Positions 1-12,961 of a stretch of DNA of 64,000 nucleotides are shown here, one piece after another. The stretch covers positions 3,410,001-3,474,000 of the forward strand of contig NC_133296.1 of the NCBI RefSeq assembly GCF_005239225.2. The letters are read 5' to 3'. Numbering within the stretch: the stretch's first letter is position 1; each line of letters begins with the position of its first letter. The DNA is from Populus alba (Eukaryota; Streptophyta; Magnoliopsida; Malpighiales; Salicaceae). Both the position numbers and the translations under genes were made by a program. Under the pieces are notes generated by a model, which worked only from the letters and a program-made list of their open reading frames with translations, did no database searches and was not told the DNA's origin.

Positions 1-361
1 TCATTAAATAAAATCTTGATATTGCTTGCATCCACCGAAGTCGTAGTTGCGTATTGGGTTCTTGTAGAATTGAATTTTCTATTTTATTTATTTACTCGAG
101 AGAGATGGATTCTTCCATATTTCTAGTAGATGAATAATTTAGTTGATATTTATGAGTGATTAGAAGTATAGCTGACAATTATTTTTTAAATTAATTTTTA
201 TTTAAAAATATATTATAATAATATTTTTATTCTTTAAAATTATTTTTAATATTAATATATTAAAATAATCTAAAAATATAAAAATAATAAATTTAAATTT
301 TTATAAAATACAGTTAAGAATATAATTATAAAACATGTTTTAGTCATATAATTTAACTATT

Positions 362-528
362 TAATAGGTGATCTAGTGGTAAGAACATGTGGTTTTAAGT
401 TTGAATCTTGTAATTGTAAATATAATAATAACTAAAATATTATATTATTGTTAATTTTAAAATCCATAGAATTAGTTAAAAATATATATAAACTGACATT
501 AACATTTCATTAATAAAAAGAATAATAA
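362..528 (+). repeat. SINE-like element, degraded
   Basis: The sequence begins with a tRNA-like head (GATCTAGTGGTAAGA) and has a B-box-like GTTTGAATCTTG. It continues with the block TTGTTAATTTTAAAATCC...AGAATTAGTTAA, which is shared with copies near 4344, 14120, 35222, 36303 and 60117. It ends in an A-rich tail. Assignment to a plant tRNA-derived SINE family is inferred from these shared blocks. Confidence 0.45.
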
Positions 529-2154
529 AAAAAAATAACTGGTAGCGCATTATGTCACTTAAAACGAACTCAAATCCTAGAATAATCAGTGAATAGTTTA
601 ATAATAATTTGAGATGACCTCACTATTAGACAATTTTTATGAAATGACCTGGGAATACTATTTATTGATAAATGTCACACCTAAATATTAAACAGTTTTA
701 CTTACAAGTCAATAATGCTCAGAGACGTCAGCAATAACAATTTATTTTTATATTTTAAAAGTATTTTAAAAAAAATTAAAGTTTTTATTTTTTTATTTTA
801 AATTATTATTTTTATATTTTCAGATTTGATATGGTAATATTAAAAAAAATTAAAAAAAATTTTAAATATATATATATATATTATTTTAAAACTAAAAATA
901 CTTTAAAAAATATCCCTATAAGCATGCAGTTAATGGAACTGTTGAGTGTTTTTAAAACAAAAGTAAGCTTATCATCTACTCTTTTTTGTTTTGTCAGTGT
1001 TCAGTGGAGGGTATCGTTAAAGGCTGCATAGATTTCCAAATTATTAACAAACAATTGGACATATATAATATCAATGATGAACCTATTTGGAATAAATCAA
1101 TTCTTTTTAGGTTTGATGGGGTCATTAGGACATGCTTATCAACTGTCACACTACTACCAGTGCTGCCTAATCTTAATGTATATTACAGTGTGTTTTTAGA
1201 GACTTCGCTGTTATAATTTAAAATATTTTTTATTAAAAATATTTTAAAATAATATTTTATATTTTTTAAAAATATATTTTAATATCAACTATTAAAATAA
1301 TTAAAAAATTAATTTTAAATTTATAAAAATTTAAAATTTTAAAAAAGAACCACATTTGAAAATAACTTATTTGGTATCCTCGTAGTGTTGAAAGAACCTT
1401 AAACACTGTTGAAGTAATGATAAACTACAAAGAGAGGTGTGTTCATAAGAATCTAATTCAATTGTCTTAGCTTATGCCCTCGAGAGCTGTAAGGTACTGG
1501 ATGGATGCCAAATATAAGCTCCTAAGATTATAAATGAAGTAGGAAAAAGAAAACAAGGAAAAAGAAATGCAAGCTCAATTTTTTTTTTTTTAATTTTTAA
1601 CATTAATATCTCAAATTAACTAGAAAATACTAAAAATATTAATTTAATATTTTTTCCAGTCAAATATACATTTAAAACATATTTAAATGCAAAAACAAAC
1701 TATGCCAACCTTGAATAAATTAGAAAACACTAAAAATATTAATTTAATAATTGTTTTCAAATAAAATATACATTTTAAATGCATTCAAATATAAAAACAA
1801 ATAGTACCAATCTCGAATCAATGAGGAAGAGCTAAAAATATTAATTTTTTTTTTTTTTCAAATCAAATACACATTCAAAACATATTCAAGTACAAAAACA
1901 AATGGTACCAACCACAAATCCATCAGGAAGCACAAAAAATATTAATTTAATATTTTTTTAAAATCAAGTACACATTTAAAGCATATTCAATTAAAAAAAA
2001 CAAACATCCCCAAAGAAAAATTGGGGAAGAGGGTTTGGTCAAGCTAGTTAAAGAAGCATGATCTTGGCTGCTTTCCTATTTCTTTAAGACACCACATGTA
2101 GGTAGTAGTTGAGGATAGCCATGGTTGAAAATATCACTTCCCCTTTGGAGAAGG

Positions 2155-2155
<1 letters not shown>

Positions 2156-2212
<57 letters not shown>
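2156..2212. repeat. (AT)n microsatellite
   Basis: An almost uninterrupted AT dinucleotide run of about 55 bp. It is likely to be length-polymorphic. Confidence 0.95.
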
Positions 2213-2214
<2 letters not shown>

Positions 2215-4343
2215 TAATGGTTAATGGTCAAGTATGATAAATTTAATTAATCCAACCATTATTATAATCTTCGAGTTTTGACTTTTGTGGCAAGTTGATT
2301 TATTTGAATTGATAGTTACCATTGATAATTATAATTATAAAAGGAGTGTCTATATCAAGACTCAAAATCTAATTACCATTTCGTAAATTCCAAGAGTTTA
2401 AACCGGGAATCGTGAGGTGCTTCACTAGCTAGCTAGGTGTAGGATTGCCAGCGAGGAGCCTAGCCATGCCCTAAACCTAGGTGGGGCTTCGGGAAAATAA
2501 GAAGGAAAACATAAGTCAAGATAATTATAATGTCTCCTTTTTATTTATATTTTAAGGGTTAATTTTCAGAGAAGTCAATTTTACTTGGTTTAATTGACAA
2601 CCTCATACTTATCTAGAAGACCATTTTCTATTTTTGAGAGAGAGGTGTTGTTTAATTGGTTTTGAATAATAAATTTTTTTATTATATAAATTTTTAGTAA
2701 TCTTGAAATGAAATTAATAATTTTAAAATTTTTAATAATTTTAAAATTTATAAAATTTAAATTAATAATTTTTAAAAAATAAATTTAGAGTGGACTAATT
2801 GAGGTACAAACATTAAACTTTTTTTTATAAAACAAGCAGAGCCCTCCTTTTGTGTTTGTAAATAATTATGGTACCTCAAAAGAATAATCATTTACCTTCC
2901 ATTATCGAAGGTGGAGAAATGGTGATAGCTTCTAGAAGATAATTATTATTTTTTTAAAATATTGTTTTGTTATAAAATATAAAAAAATATTTTAAATAAA
3001 AAAATAAATTTTAACCACCCTCTTTTTATACCGCTATTCCAAATAAAATTTCATTACATCTTATTGGCTATGTAAAGGGAATAAAGAATTTCTGTTCAGG
3101 TCAACGATGTCCTGATTGGCCCCCACCACAGACCACTATACATTTTTTAATATTTTTTTTATAACTTTAACAGTTTACGGAAGAAAGACAACAAAAGGGA
3201 GGCACCAATCGAAACGATTGGGACAAGTGTCTTTCCCATATCCACGTGGCACAATCTTGGACGTCTATCTCCCAGTGGCTATCTTGGGATGTATGTATGT
3301 ACTGTCCACAGTGGACTTCTGGGTCCACCTTTGGCAGACATTTTGACAAAGAGAAAGAGGTAAACCTATGAATTGATAGCCCAAGAAAAAAACTAAAAGT
3401 AAATTATAAAAAATAATCCCATCGTAGAAAGGAAGTGAAATTTCTTATTAGAGAAATACGATGACGTTGGAGAAAAATACAAAAAAAAGGAAGAATAAAT
3501 TATTTTTTAGTCCCTATATTTTTTTAAAAACTAATAATCAGTCTCTTTAGTTTCCATAATCATAGATCAATCCTTTAACCCTAAATTTACTAATAAATAG
3601 ATAATCTTTTAATTTTTACCTAAGATAACGTGCTATGTAAATAATTTTGAATAAAAAAAAATCACAGATGAAAATCTTTGAAGCAACCTCATAAAAAATT
3701 ATATATTTTTTATTTATTTCTATGTTTACTTCCACCTACATCATCTTCGGTCTCGAAAGATCTCGCAACTTCCTCACCTCCCCCTGTATCTTTGGTCTCT
3801 TCTCTTTGCCTCTAGTATAAATATAATGATGTAACCTCTCTTCTTCGTAAGTTTCTTCCTAAGCTTTATTTACTGTTAGAGATACTCCTCCAAGGGATAA
3901 TAAAACTTAAGTTCGTCTTCATCTTTAATTTTCATCTAATAAAGAATAATAAATTATATCTTGTTTCTTTGTTATTTGTTAAGGTTCGCAATAACCTTAA
4001 ACAATTCCTTTCTAAAATGGTATGTGTGGATTTTGTGTGGTATGTTACGATATACATGTTTTTGTAAGTTTTTTTTTTATGTTTTGTTTTTGCATCTATA
4101 GTTTTTTTTTTTTTTATGCTTTTCCTTTTTGTTCAAATGACTTCTGTTTTATATATCACAAAAGAACTGCATCAATTATATACTTGTTCCTTTATAATAT
4201 AAATGAGAAATTTATTTTTCCATTTTATACATACATGATTAGCTATACTGGGTTGTTTTCACTTTTCATAATATACTTGGAAAATATTCAAAAAGAATCC
4301 ATTTTCAGTACACATTTACGTGCCTTATTCCACAACTTTATCT

Positions 4344-4512
4344 TATTATTATTATTATTATTAACATGAATATTTGGGTCAGCTTACGATCTCGATTAAT
4401 CCCATGAGTTCTAAAATTAACAATTATGTAAGTTTCTGGTGGTTTTGAAAAGATTTGAACTCATGATCATTAAAAAATAAATTCAAAATCTGACCAATTA
4501 AATTACTTCTTG
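4344..4512 (-). repeat. SINE-like element, reverse orientation
   Basis: Read on the - strand, the copy starts with AATTTAATTGGTCAGATTTT. It has a B-box-like GAGTTCAAATC, then the shared block 'ACATAATTGTTAATTTTAGAA', then 'TTAATCGAGATCG'. It ends in a (TAA)n tail, seen on the + strand as the ATT run at 4344-4363. The order of blocks matches the copy at 36303-36472. Confidence 0.55.
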
Positions 4513-6360
4513 TTATTAAATCTTTATATTAACTTGATATAAATCAGGCATTCTTTAGCTTTTTATATGCGTAGCCCATTTCTATCCATTAATTTAATGT
4601 AGATACTTAAATTGTAATGCTATGAAGAATTTTTTTTTTTGTGACAATTCTACAAATGAAAACTAGCATTGAGGGTGATGATGCTGAAAACTATGAAAGA
4701 TGATGATGGCTACAACAATTATGACAAAATGGTTACGAGGCATGCAACTAAGACTTCTCTTGTTTTTGTGATTTTCTTGCTATTGAGGGTGAAAATACCA
4801 AACTGGATATAGAATATAGAAAGTGAAATAGCTAATGATGTGAAGTTACTTGGTTTTTCCTTTTTAATTATTTGTTGGATAAAAAGGAATGAATTATTAG
4901 AAAATATATATAAAAAATAATAATAATGTTGGATTGTTAATAAAATAGTATGGCATTTAATGCATTAAAAAACCCTAAACAAGTAAAGAAAAGCCCGAGC
5001 CCAATAAAAAAAAAACCTAATTAAATTGACACAAGTTTAGTTGATTTTGAAAGAAAAAACTGAGATGAATCGAGGCGAACCAGTCAGTTTATAATTTTAA
5101 AAAAATATAAATTTTAATTTTGTTGATTTGTTAACTTAGAACAAATTGAACTGAAAATATTTACCTCTATTTAGTTGTCGAAAATCAAACTAGTAAATGA
5201 TAAGTTTTCTATATTTTTATTTTAAAAAAAAAAATTAAATGACACTTGTCCACTCTCTAATATTACAAAAAAGACCTAATGCATGGGTTGTGCCTGTTTC
5301 TATGGGTCAGCTCATGAACCACGCCTTTTTTATAGATCAGACTTGTAGGTATGCCTAAGTACTTGATCTTTTTCTTTTTTTGTTATTTATTTAATGTATT
5401 TTCAATCTTTTAAAATTATAATATATATATATATATAAAAGCCTTATTTTACCAAAAATTTTAAAAATTTAAGACTATTTTTTATTTCAGTTCCACATGA
5501 CACCCCTATTTTTTTATTTTTTGAAAAACATATTTTATTGTTTGATATAAAAAAAAAAATCTCATGCACCTGGTTGACGTATAATTAAATAAAAGTAATT
5601 TTGAAAATAAAATTTTTTAAACTCATCAGAGTACATATTCAGATTACAAGTTTGATATATTAACTCATGTTTATTTGAGGTTTTTTTTTGTTTTTTTTTC
5701 AAATTCATCTTTTAACATGAAATTGATTAAGAATTGGACATCGTAATTTGTTTAGACTTGTTTTTAATGAGGTTATTATTATCTCATGACTCGAGTCATG
5801 GATATAGTTGATTAGCTCGAATTTGCCAAAGTCAATTCAATTTATTATTGTCTCAATACTTTTATAAAAAAACATGGTCTAATATGTGTTAAATTTTAAA
5901 TTTATGGTTATTTTTTTCTCATAGAAAACACATTAATGATATCTAAATATATATTTTTTGCATTCTAATAAAACATTATACAACCCTCTTTCTTTTTTAT
6001 TTTTTTTATTATCAAATTTAATAAAAAAATAATTTAAAAAAATAAAATTATCAAATACAATAGATTCATTATTCATGTTTATACAAATCTATCTCTTAAT
6101 TTTCAATTAAATCCTTAGCTATTATCATGATTTTTTATATTTATTATTTCATATATTTTTTTATCTAATTAATTAAATGCATGTGTAAAGTTTTTAATTT
6201 ACATTATTTTTTGAAAAAAAAATATATCAAGGGCACATGGTTAGTAGGAATTAAGTTAAAATTTACTCAAGAAGAATAACTGCTAGTATGTTTTTTATGG
6301 TGGTACCCACATAGGATCTTTGACACAGACATGAATTTCATTTTTCTGTTTCTATGCTGA

Positions 6361-6841
6361 GCTCTGCGCTGAACAGTTCTGTTCTCCTCTCCCTTTGTTA
6401 GATTCTTTTCCTTTTCCTTTTCCTTCTTTTTATTTATTTATGTAGCAGTAGTTGTTTTCAAGTTAAAGAGAGATCCACTTATCAAATTTAACTAGGTTTG
6501 GACTTGTTTTTGTTTTTGAAGTTGTTGCCTTCATCTTGTTTCTTTGTTCTTCTTCTTTTTTTAATTACCACAGTTCTTGCCCATAATAAGCCATGAAAGA
6601 ATGGCTAATTTTAACTTTAATCCGGGAAGTCTTTGATTCTCCTATGATGCTTTAAACTTCAAGTTGCTTGTGTTTTGAGCAACTTTTTAATGTTGCAAAA
6701 AAAGAAAAAAATTGTCAACACCTCATTTGGGTAGGTGCCATCTTGTGTTGTGATGATTGTTTGAGGTAAGTGATGAATTTGGTATTTGGGTTTTGAGGGG
6801 TTTTGACAATTAAAGTTTGGTTCTTTGAGTTTTGAGTTAGA
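6361..6841 (+). promoter_or_regulatory. Putative 5' UTR and leader of the WRKY gene, with uORF
   Basis: This pyrimidine-rich leader precedes the WRKY start codon. It contains a 20-codon upstream ORF at 6593-6655 (ATG to TAA) and further short ATG-stop units near 6751 and 6772. A GAG|GTAAG donor at 6766 and a TTAG acceptor ending at 6840 could define a small 75-bp leader intron just before the start codon. If spliced, it would remove the ATG near 6772. The transcript start cannot be fixed from sequence alone. Confidence 0.4.
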
Positions 6842-8363
6842 ATGGAGGAGGTTGAGGAGGTGCACAAGGCAGCTGTTGAGAGCTGCAGTAGAGTTATTGG
6901 CCTTTTGTGTCAAGAAAAAGATCAAGTCCAGGGTAGGAACTTAATGGTGGAAACTAGAGAGACTGTGTTTAAGTTTAAGAGAGTTATATCTCTTTTAAGC
7001 ACTGGTTTAGGTCATGGAAGAGTAAGAAAGATGAAGAAGCTTAGACCATCTTTGCCCCAAAACATCTTCCTAGATAGTCCTAATTGCAAAACAATTTTAT
7101 CGCCAAAACCTCTCCAAATGGTGCCTCCTAATTTTCTTGAAACCCCACTTACTGACATGGATGCTAAGTCTAAACCTTCTATCCAAATTTCCCAGAAAAT
7201 GTTTCTTGAAAACCCAGTTCTTGAGTTGAACTCAAATATCAGCCCCCCTGTGCAAATTATGCAAACAAAACCACCACAAAACTTCCAGCTTCTCCAACAG
7301 CATCAGCCGATACAGAGGATGCACTTTCAGCAGCAGCAGCAACAAATGAAGTATCAGGCTGATAGGGTGTATTCTAGGAGTAATGGTGGGATAAACCTTA
7401 AGTTTGATGGGTCTACTTGCACACCAACCATGTCATCCACAAGATCTTTCATATCATCTCTGAGCATGGATGGTGCTGTGTCTAATTTTGATGGAGACTC
7501 TTTCCATTTGATTGGTATGCCTCACTCATCTGATCACATCTCACAACAAACAAGGAGGAGGTGTTCTGGTAGAGGAGAAGATGGGAATGCCAAATGTTCT
7601 AGCAGTGGTAAATGCCATTGTTCAAAGAGGAGGTAAGATTAAAATCCCGTGTTATATTGTATATTTTTCCTTTTTGTTGATTTTATCTGTAATCACCTTT
7701 GTTTTTGTCTTAAGGAAACTGAGGGTGAAGAGATCTATCAAAGTTCCTGCAATTAGCAACAAGGTGGCAGATATTCCTCCTGATGAGTATTCATGGAGGA
7801 AGTATGGACAAAAGCCAATTAAGGGCTCTCCGCATCCTAGGTAGGTACTTATGATTTAAGCTTCATTCCAATATCCTCATGTATGTGTAGTTCATGTTCT
7901 GCAGTTGGTCATTATGTTAAGTTGTCTTAGTTTTCCTTTGTTTTGTTGGGACAACTATTTACATTTTCACCAGTCCGAGCATTTTTTTTTCCCTTTTAAC
8001 TTGTGGAAGTTATCCAGCATAATTGTATGCATCTTTGTGTTATGGTAAAAATGGCCGATTAATAAGTATCATAGTGCATATTAAAAGTACGAATGTTATT
8101 TATCACTGGCATTTACCTGGGTGAGCAGTCAGAAACTGTCTTTCGATACTGCTAAAGTCTTAATTGTTTAGATAAGCATATTTATCTGGTTCATCCAAAA
8201 CTATTTATAATGCAGGGGATACTATAAATGTAGCAGTCTGAGGGGTTGCCCGGCAAGGAAGCACGTTGAGAGGTGCCTGGAAGACCCTTCAATGCTAATT
8301 GTCACCTATGAAGGTGAGCATAACCATTCCAGGTTGATCTCATCACAGTCTGCTCATACATGA
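6842..8363 (+). CDS. Group IId WRKY transcription factor
   Basis: The gene encodes a nuclear transcription factor that binds W-box (TTGAC) promoter elements. Three exons join in frame: 6842-7632, 7715-7840 and 8216-8363, with both introns in phase 2. The product is 354 aa. The N-terminus has the [11 protein letters not shown] segment and a basic HARF-like motif ([11 protein letters not shown], residues 57-67). A Cys/His/Lys-rich plant zinc cluster follows (CHCSKRRK, about residues 248-275). The single WRKY domain starts at [11 protein letters not shown] (287-297), with zinc ligands C311, C317, H341 and H343. The second intron splits the Arg codon in PHPR|GYYKC, as is typical of this WRKY group. 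The zinc cluster and HARF-like motif define group IId. The N-terminus most resembles the AtWRKY21/39/74 branch from memory, so no symbol is assigned. The ATG is the first one opening the conserved N-terminus. Confidence 0.95.
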
Positions 8364-8879
8364 AACATATTGGATATCTTCATTTGATCTCACTTCAAGA
8401 ACTCAACATCCAATAGGTTACAAATCCAACCAGAACCATCTGGAGTTTCTTTGTGAATTACTACTGTAAATAACATGTGGTTCAAAGGTGAGATGGGATG
8501 TGATGGAACAAACTGTCATTAGTTGACCGGTTTTCCAAGTATTAAGCTTTTCGGTGAGTCTGGTTTGAACTGCTCTTATATAGGATAGGGATTACAAATT
8601 GTAAACTTGTACTTCCTTAAAACCAAGTTGTATTTTTTATCATTCTATTTGCAAATCAAAGGTTGTTTTTGTACTATGTTTTCCTCTGTTCATAGTTCTT
8701 GTAGGCAAAATAGGACAGCATGTTTTTTGAGTATAGTTTTTTGGCTTTACATTATCCAGATGGTGATGCGGCTGACTCATGCGTTATCCTTGTGTTTGCG
8801 TTTCTCAGCGCTCTTCATAAAGTGTAATTAAATGCATGCTTTTTAATCTGCTACAAACATGTCGTTGGCATCTTCAGAG

Positions 8880-10735
8880 AAATAAAGAGACTTGCTCATG
8901 ATTGTACAGTAAAATAAAGAGATAAACAGGAATTCTATTCACTTTTTATTAAGATGCTGAATTGTTAAAAGCATTTCCTTAGTTTCCTGTATCCAGAACA
9001 ACTTCAAACAACTCGCCTGCTTTTCCAAAGCTGTCTACCCAGAAATCGTTCTCATGACAGTCTGTGGCAACTCATAACCCTCTCTGAGCTGCTTTAAGCT
9101 CATTCATGATGAGACACTGAGCAACCTATCAATGCTCGCAGAGTGATTCATACTAGGTTGGGAACGTCAGCTATTATAATCCGGTGAACAGGCCATTTCT
9201 GTTGCTTTGCCAGACTCATCGTGGAGTAGAATTACAAGTAAAATAACCTGTGGAATCTTCAAATTGACACCTATATCCCATATTTGAGCAGCCTATTATG
9301 AGGACTACGAGCAACAATAGCATTTTCTAAAGTTTTCATCTTGAAATCTGTTGAATTTGAAGAGTTTGGTAAGGTTGCCGTTAAATTTTCATTTCTCTAT
9401 TCCTCCCCAAAAATCTGAGCTATGTACAGTTCATCAAACAGCTTAAATCATTATAACTGTCCTGAGGTCATACGAGCAGCTCCCTCTTCTGTGAATCGTT
9501 GGAAACCAGCCCGGGAAACACAAAGTCACAAGGAAAATCACTAAAAAAGAGTAGAACTTGATATTCTGTGCACTTTGTTATCAGAAAGATTTGAGGACGT
9601 TAGGATGCTTTTCTCAGCAAGTCCTAATGTGGCATGGCAGCTTTCAAACGAAGTCCAAAGCAGAGAAAGCAACCCCATCAAAGCCTCGAGCAATGGGCAA
9701 CTTTTCCTTTCCACCGTGCCAAACCCAACCTGTCAATAGCGAATTTTGCACCCATGCGTGAAGTTTTATTTGCAAATTAGTGAAGTTCATATGATCCAGG
9801 AGTGGACCACTCCTGAATCACCTGGCCGTGAGAGCTAAGAACCAAGTGCATTTCTCCCGAACTGCCCGATCACTTTCCACCATGAAAATCGAACTTCCAT
9901 ATCCCAGGCATGGCCCTCTCCCACACTCTCTCATTTCAGCCGTCAACAAACCTTTACCTTATCCCCCACTCTCCACTTCTACCATTTGACTGTAAGGTCA
10001 TTGTCAACCCTTAACCGTAGTCTAGGGTTCCCAGCTCACGGATGGCACACGACAAATTGTTCGGCTGTGTTCCATGAAACACTTTGTAGCCTTTATTTGA
10101 AACTGGATTTCAGGTTCACGCATGTCTCTGTCTTGTGTTCGATGAGCCAAACCAAACTTCGATTCTGTAGATAACATTAACCTGCTCCAGCTCTTAATTA
10201 GTTCAATAATCCTCTCTATGAGCATGTTTTTTCAAAAAGGAAACTCAAAGTTATTCAAGATGAAAGCTCAAGTTCGCGGGATATACAGGATACAATGGTG
10301 GAGATTTCAGGTGGATAGTCCTCAATCAACACCTACACACTACCCAAAGACAAAGCTAATTTGCTACGAGATAGCTGCCACGTTGGCCTTTCTTTACATG
10401 AGTGCAACTAAAGGAAGAAGAAAGAACGATACTCCTTGATATCTGAGAGATAGAAGCCAAGGAATTCAGTAAGGGCTCCTTTTTATGGCCATCGCCATCA
10501 TGAAACCATCCAGTTCTCTTTATCAACATATTATTACTTGTGAGATTCATGCATAGTTCTGATTTTGGGTTTAGCAACTGTCCTAATCAATCTTCTGAAA
10601 TCACCAACGAAAGTTTTCCAAACAATAATTGAAAATACGTGTGAGAGAGAGTTGGAAAAGAGTATTTTGCAACAGCTTTCACTGATAATAAAGTGCTGAA
10701 AAATCCACAACCACTCAGATAAAGTTTCCAATTTC
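8880..10735. other. Intergenic region without a supported gene
   Basis: This follows the WRKY 3' UTR. It is less AT-rich than most intergenic DNA here and has several short ORFs without recognisable domains. The - strand around 8985-9060 reads like a short coding tail (…DFWVDSFGKAGELFEVVLD… then stop), but a stop interrupts it upstream and no partner exon is evident. It may be a decayed gene fragment or chance. Confidence 0.4.
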
Positions 10736-10739
10736 ACTT

Positions 10740-10950
10740 TAGTGTGTTGCACCAATACCAGGTCTTCCCTGCTTAGCAGGCTTGTATGAAATTGATAATG
10801 ACTAATCATCGCGGGCTTGATCTCAACTTGACTGAAGGTTTTGTCGTTGTAAACTCCAATGATGCTTCCGATCATTTCAGGCACAGTGATCATACTCCTA
10901 AGATGGGTCCTGACAGGTTTTGGCTTCTCACCAGGTGGGGCCTCCCTTTT
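10740..10950 (-). pseudogene. Fragment of cytosolic ribosomal protein S15 (uS19)
   Basis: The - strand from 10950 to 10795 reads [20 protein letters not shown] and continues through a [17 protein letters not shown] block to a VEIKP-type block. This is the conserved core of plant cytosolic RPS15. At about 10794-10784 there is a deletion of roughly 13 bp that changes the frame. The next segment ([15 protein letters not shown], 10786-10742) matches only in another frame. The family's final SSRFIPLK is absent, and so is the first half of the protein. Just before the match is a GAGCAG acceptor-like end, so the copy may be a duplicated exon rather than a processed retrocopy. No function is expected as a ribosomal protein. 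Confidence 0.82.
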
Positions 10951-10999
10951 CTGCTCCAACCCACCAAAAAACCCAGTAGACATCAGTCTATATTCAAAA

Positions 11000-11906
11000 T
11001 ATAACCAGCATCAGAACATACACACAGTTACACCAGAATAAGTTTTCCAGAATGGTCACACCACAGAGGTAGTCATCAGAACTCTATTCAATTACTTGCT
11101 TTACGTATCGTTTCTAATTGCCATAAAATAAACCAATCTTTATATATATATATGAACTCATGAGCTTCTTCTTCAACAACTTTTTAAGTTTTCAAAGCTC
11201 AAACCTTTAATTATTTTGCAGTGTATTCTCTTGGATGAGATTTGAGAATTATTAACAAAAAACTTCACTTATTTCTCTTGCACCTGAAACTAACCAGGAA
11301 CATGCGTGATTGAATGGTGCTTACTCTAAAGAAACATAGTTCTCTAAATAAAAACCACAGGTTTTCTCAAGCAGAAAACCCAGATAAATCCTTATTTTCT
11401 CATGCTATCAAACATTCGTGGCTGAGAGAAACAAGCATGCAAGCCAAACATGATATTTCCCTCAAAATTCTATTGAACTGATTCTAGAAAAATATATGAC
11501 CAATGAGTGATGGAAGGCCCCACAAAAACATCACCAGCTATTTTATTTTTTCCATAACCGCAACCTTAATTTGGAGGTGATTTTATGCCAAAATGTATCT
11601 TCGGTCTGAAATGAAAGCCAACCTGTTTGGAAAGAGAAAGAATGCAACTTATTGGTTAGCAAATTATGGTCTTATTAGAAACTCAATTAATAGAAATAAT
11701 TAGATTATTCATTTTAACTGCATACTATGATTTTATTGGATCAACTCTTCATCGTTTAATATAATTTTTTTCCTCGGGTTTTCAGCCTTAATTTTCAACC
11801 AAAAAAAAAGAGAAGTAATCCAAAAAATCCAGACCATTCAAGCTAAAAAGTGATTCTCAGGCAAATTCTCTGGTAGCATGAAATCCAAAAGGTTCATAAG
11901 AGTGTG
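11000..11906. other. Intergenic, no gene seen
   Basis: AT-rich sequence between the RPS15 fragment and the TIR element. No supported ORF, RNA gene or clear repeat was recognised. Confidence 0.5.
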
Positions 11907-11911
11907 CTAAG

Positions 11912-12961
11912 GCTCCGTTTGTTTGCAGGAAAGTGAATTCCTTTTAGAAAGTGAATTCCGGGGAAAGTGAATTCCTGAAAAGTGAATTCCGGGAAAGTAT
12001 TTTCCGATGTTTGGTAGTGTTATGGAAAATGAACTGGAAAACACTTTCTAGTGTTTGGTTATGTCATGGAAAATGAGTTGGAAAATAACTTATTAATATT
12101 TTATTTTTCTCAAGTTTATTAAAATAATGAGGAACAAATCTTACAAATTAAAAAGTTGAATGAGAATGAAATTGAAAAAAAAATATAATTTCATAAATTA
12201 TCTCAAATAAAACAAATAATAATCAAAATAATAGGGATCAAATCTAAAAAATTAAAAAAAATTAAAAATGAAGAAATTAAAAATAATAATAATCAACATT
12301 TCATAAATTATTTCAAATAAAATAAGTAACAATCAAAAAAATGAGGATCAAATTTGATAAATAAAAAATTTCAATAAAAAAATGATAAGGAAAAAGCAAC
12401 TAGCAATTATAAAAATAAGGACCAAAGTTAATATAAAAATAAAATTTTAAGAGATGAAATTGAAAAATAAATATTCAAAACAAAATATATATAGCAATCA
12501 AAAGTTTGAGGATCAAATTTGATATAATCAGCAAATAATGACATTTCTAAATTTTTCACAACTTCCGGAAAGTGTTTTCCCCTCAAATTTTTCAGGAAAA
12601 CACTTTCCTGAAAACCAAGCCAAATTTTTCTTTTACTGGAAAGTGTTTTCCATTGACCAACTTTCCTACTGACAAACAAACACAAGAAAGTTTGGAAAGT
12701 GATTTCCCGGAAACCACTTTCCGGAAAACAAACACAGCTAAAAGGAAAACACTTTCCTGAAAACCAAGTCAAATTTTTTTTTTGACTAAAATTGACTGGA
12801 AAGTTTTTTCCGTTGACCGGAAAGTGTTTTCCGTTGACTAGAAAGTGTTTTCCGCTGACCGGAAATTGTTTTTCGTTGACCAACTTTTCTAATGACAAAC
12901 AAACACATGAAAGTTTGGAAAATGGTTTCCCGGAAACTACTTTCCAGGAAACAAACAAGGC
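11912..12961. mobile_element. Non-autonomous TIR element (about 1.05 kb)
   Basis: The left end GCTCCGTTTGTTTGCAGG and the inverted right end (GCCTTGTTTGTTTCCTGG when read on the - strand) form imperfect terminal inverted repeats. Both run into GGAAAGT. A 5-bp direct repeat CTAAG flanks the element (11907-11911 and 12962-12966). The outer 100 to 400 bp on each side carry many copies of a GGAAAGTGTTTTCC-like motif, which is nearly palindromic. The AT-rich centre encodes nothing recognisable. The superfamily is not assigned: the ends recall hAT-like elements, but a 5-bp duplication would be atypical. Confidence 0.65.

Larger units (their letters stand above)
1..6360. other. AT-rich intergenic region upstream of the WRKY gene
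   Basis: No convincing gene is visible here. The ORFs are short, low in complexity and without recognisable domains. The stretch holds two SINE-like copies (listed separately), an (AT)n microsatellite, and a copy of the T-rich dispersed repeat near 5695-5860. A G-box-like CCACGTGG core lies near 3242 in a less AT-rich patch (3090-3350), and a TATA-like stretch lies near 3814, but neither leads into a supported coding sequence. Confidence 0.6.

Noticed and set aside
12428..12958. 176-codon - strand ORF in the TIR element
   Set aside because: It is made of repeated GKHFPVNGK-like peptides arising from the GGAAAGTGTTTTCC sub-repeats, with no transposase similarity.
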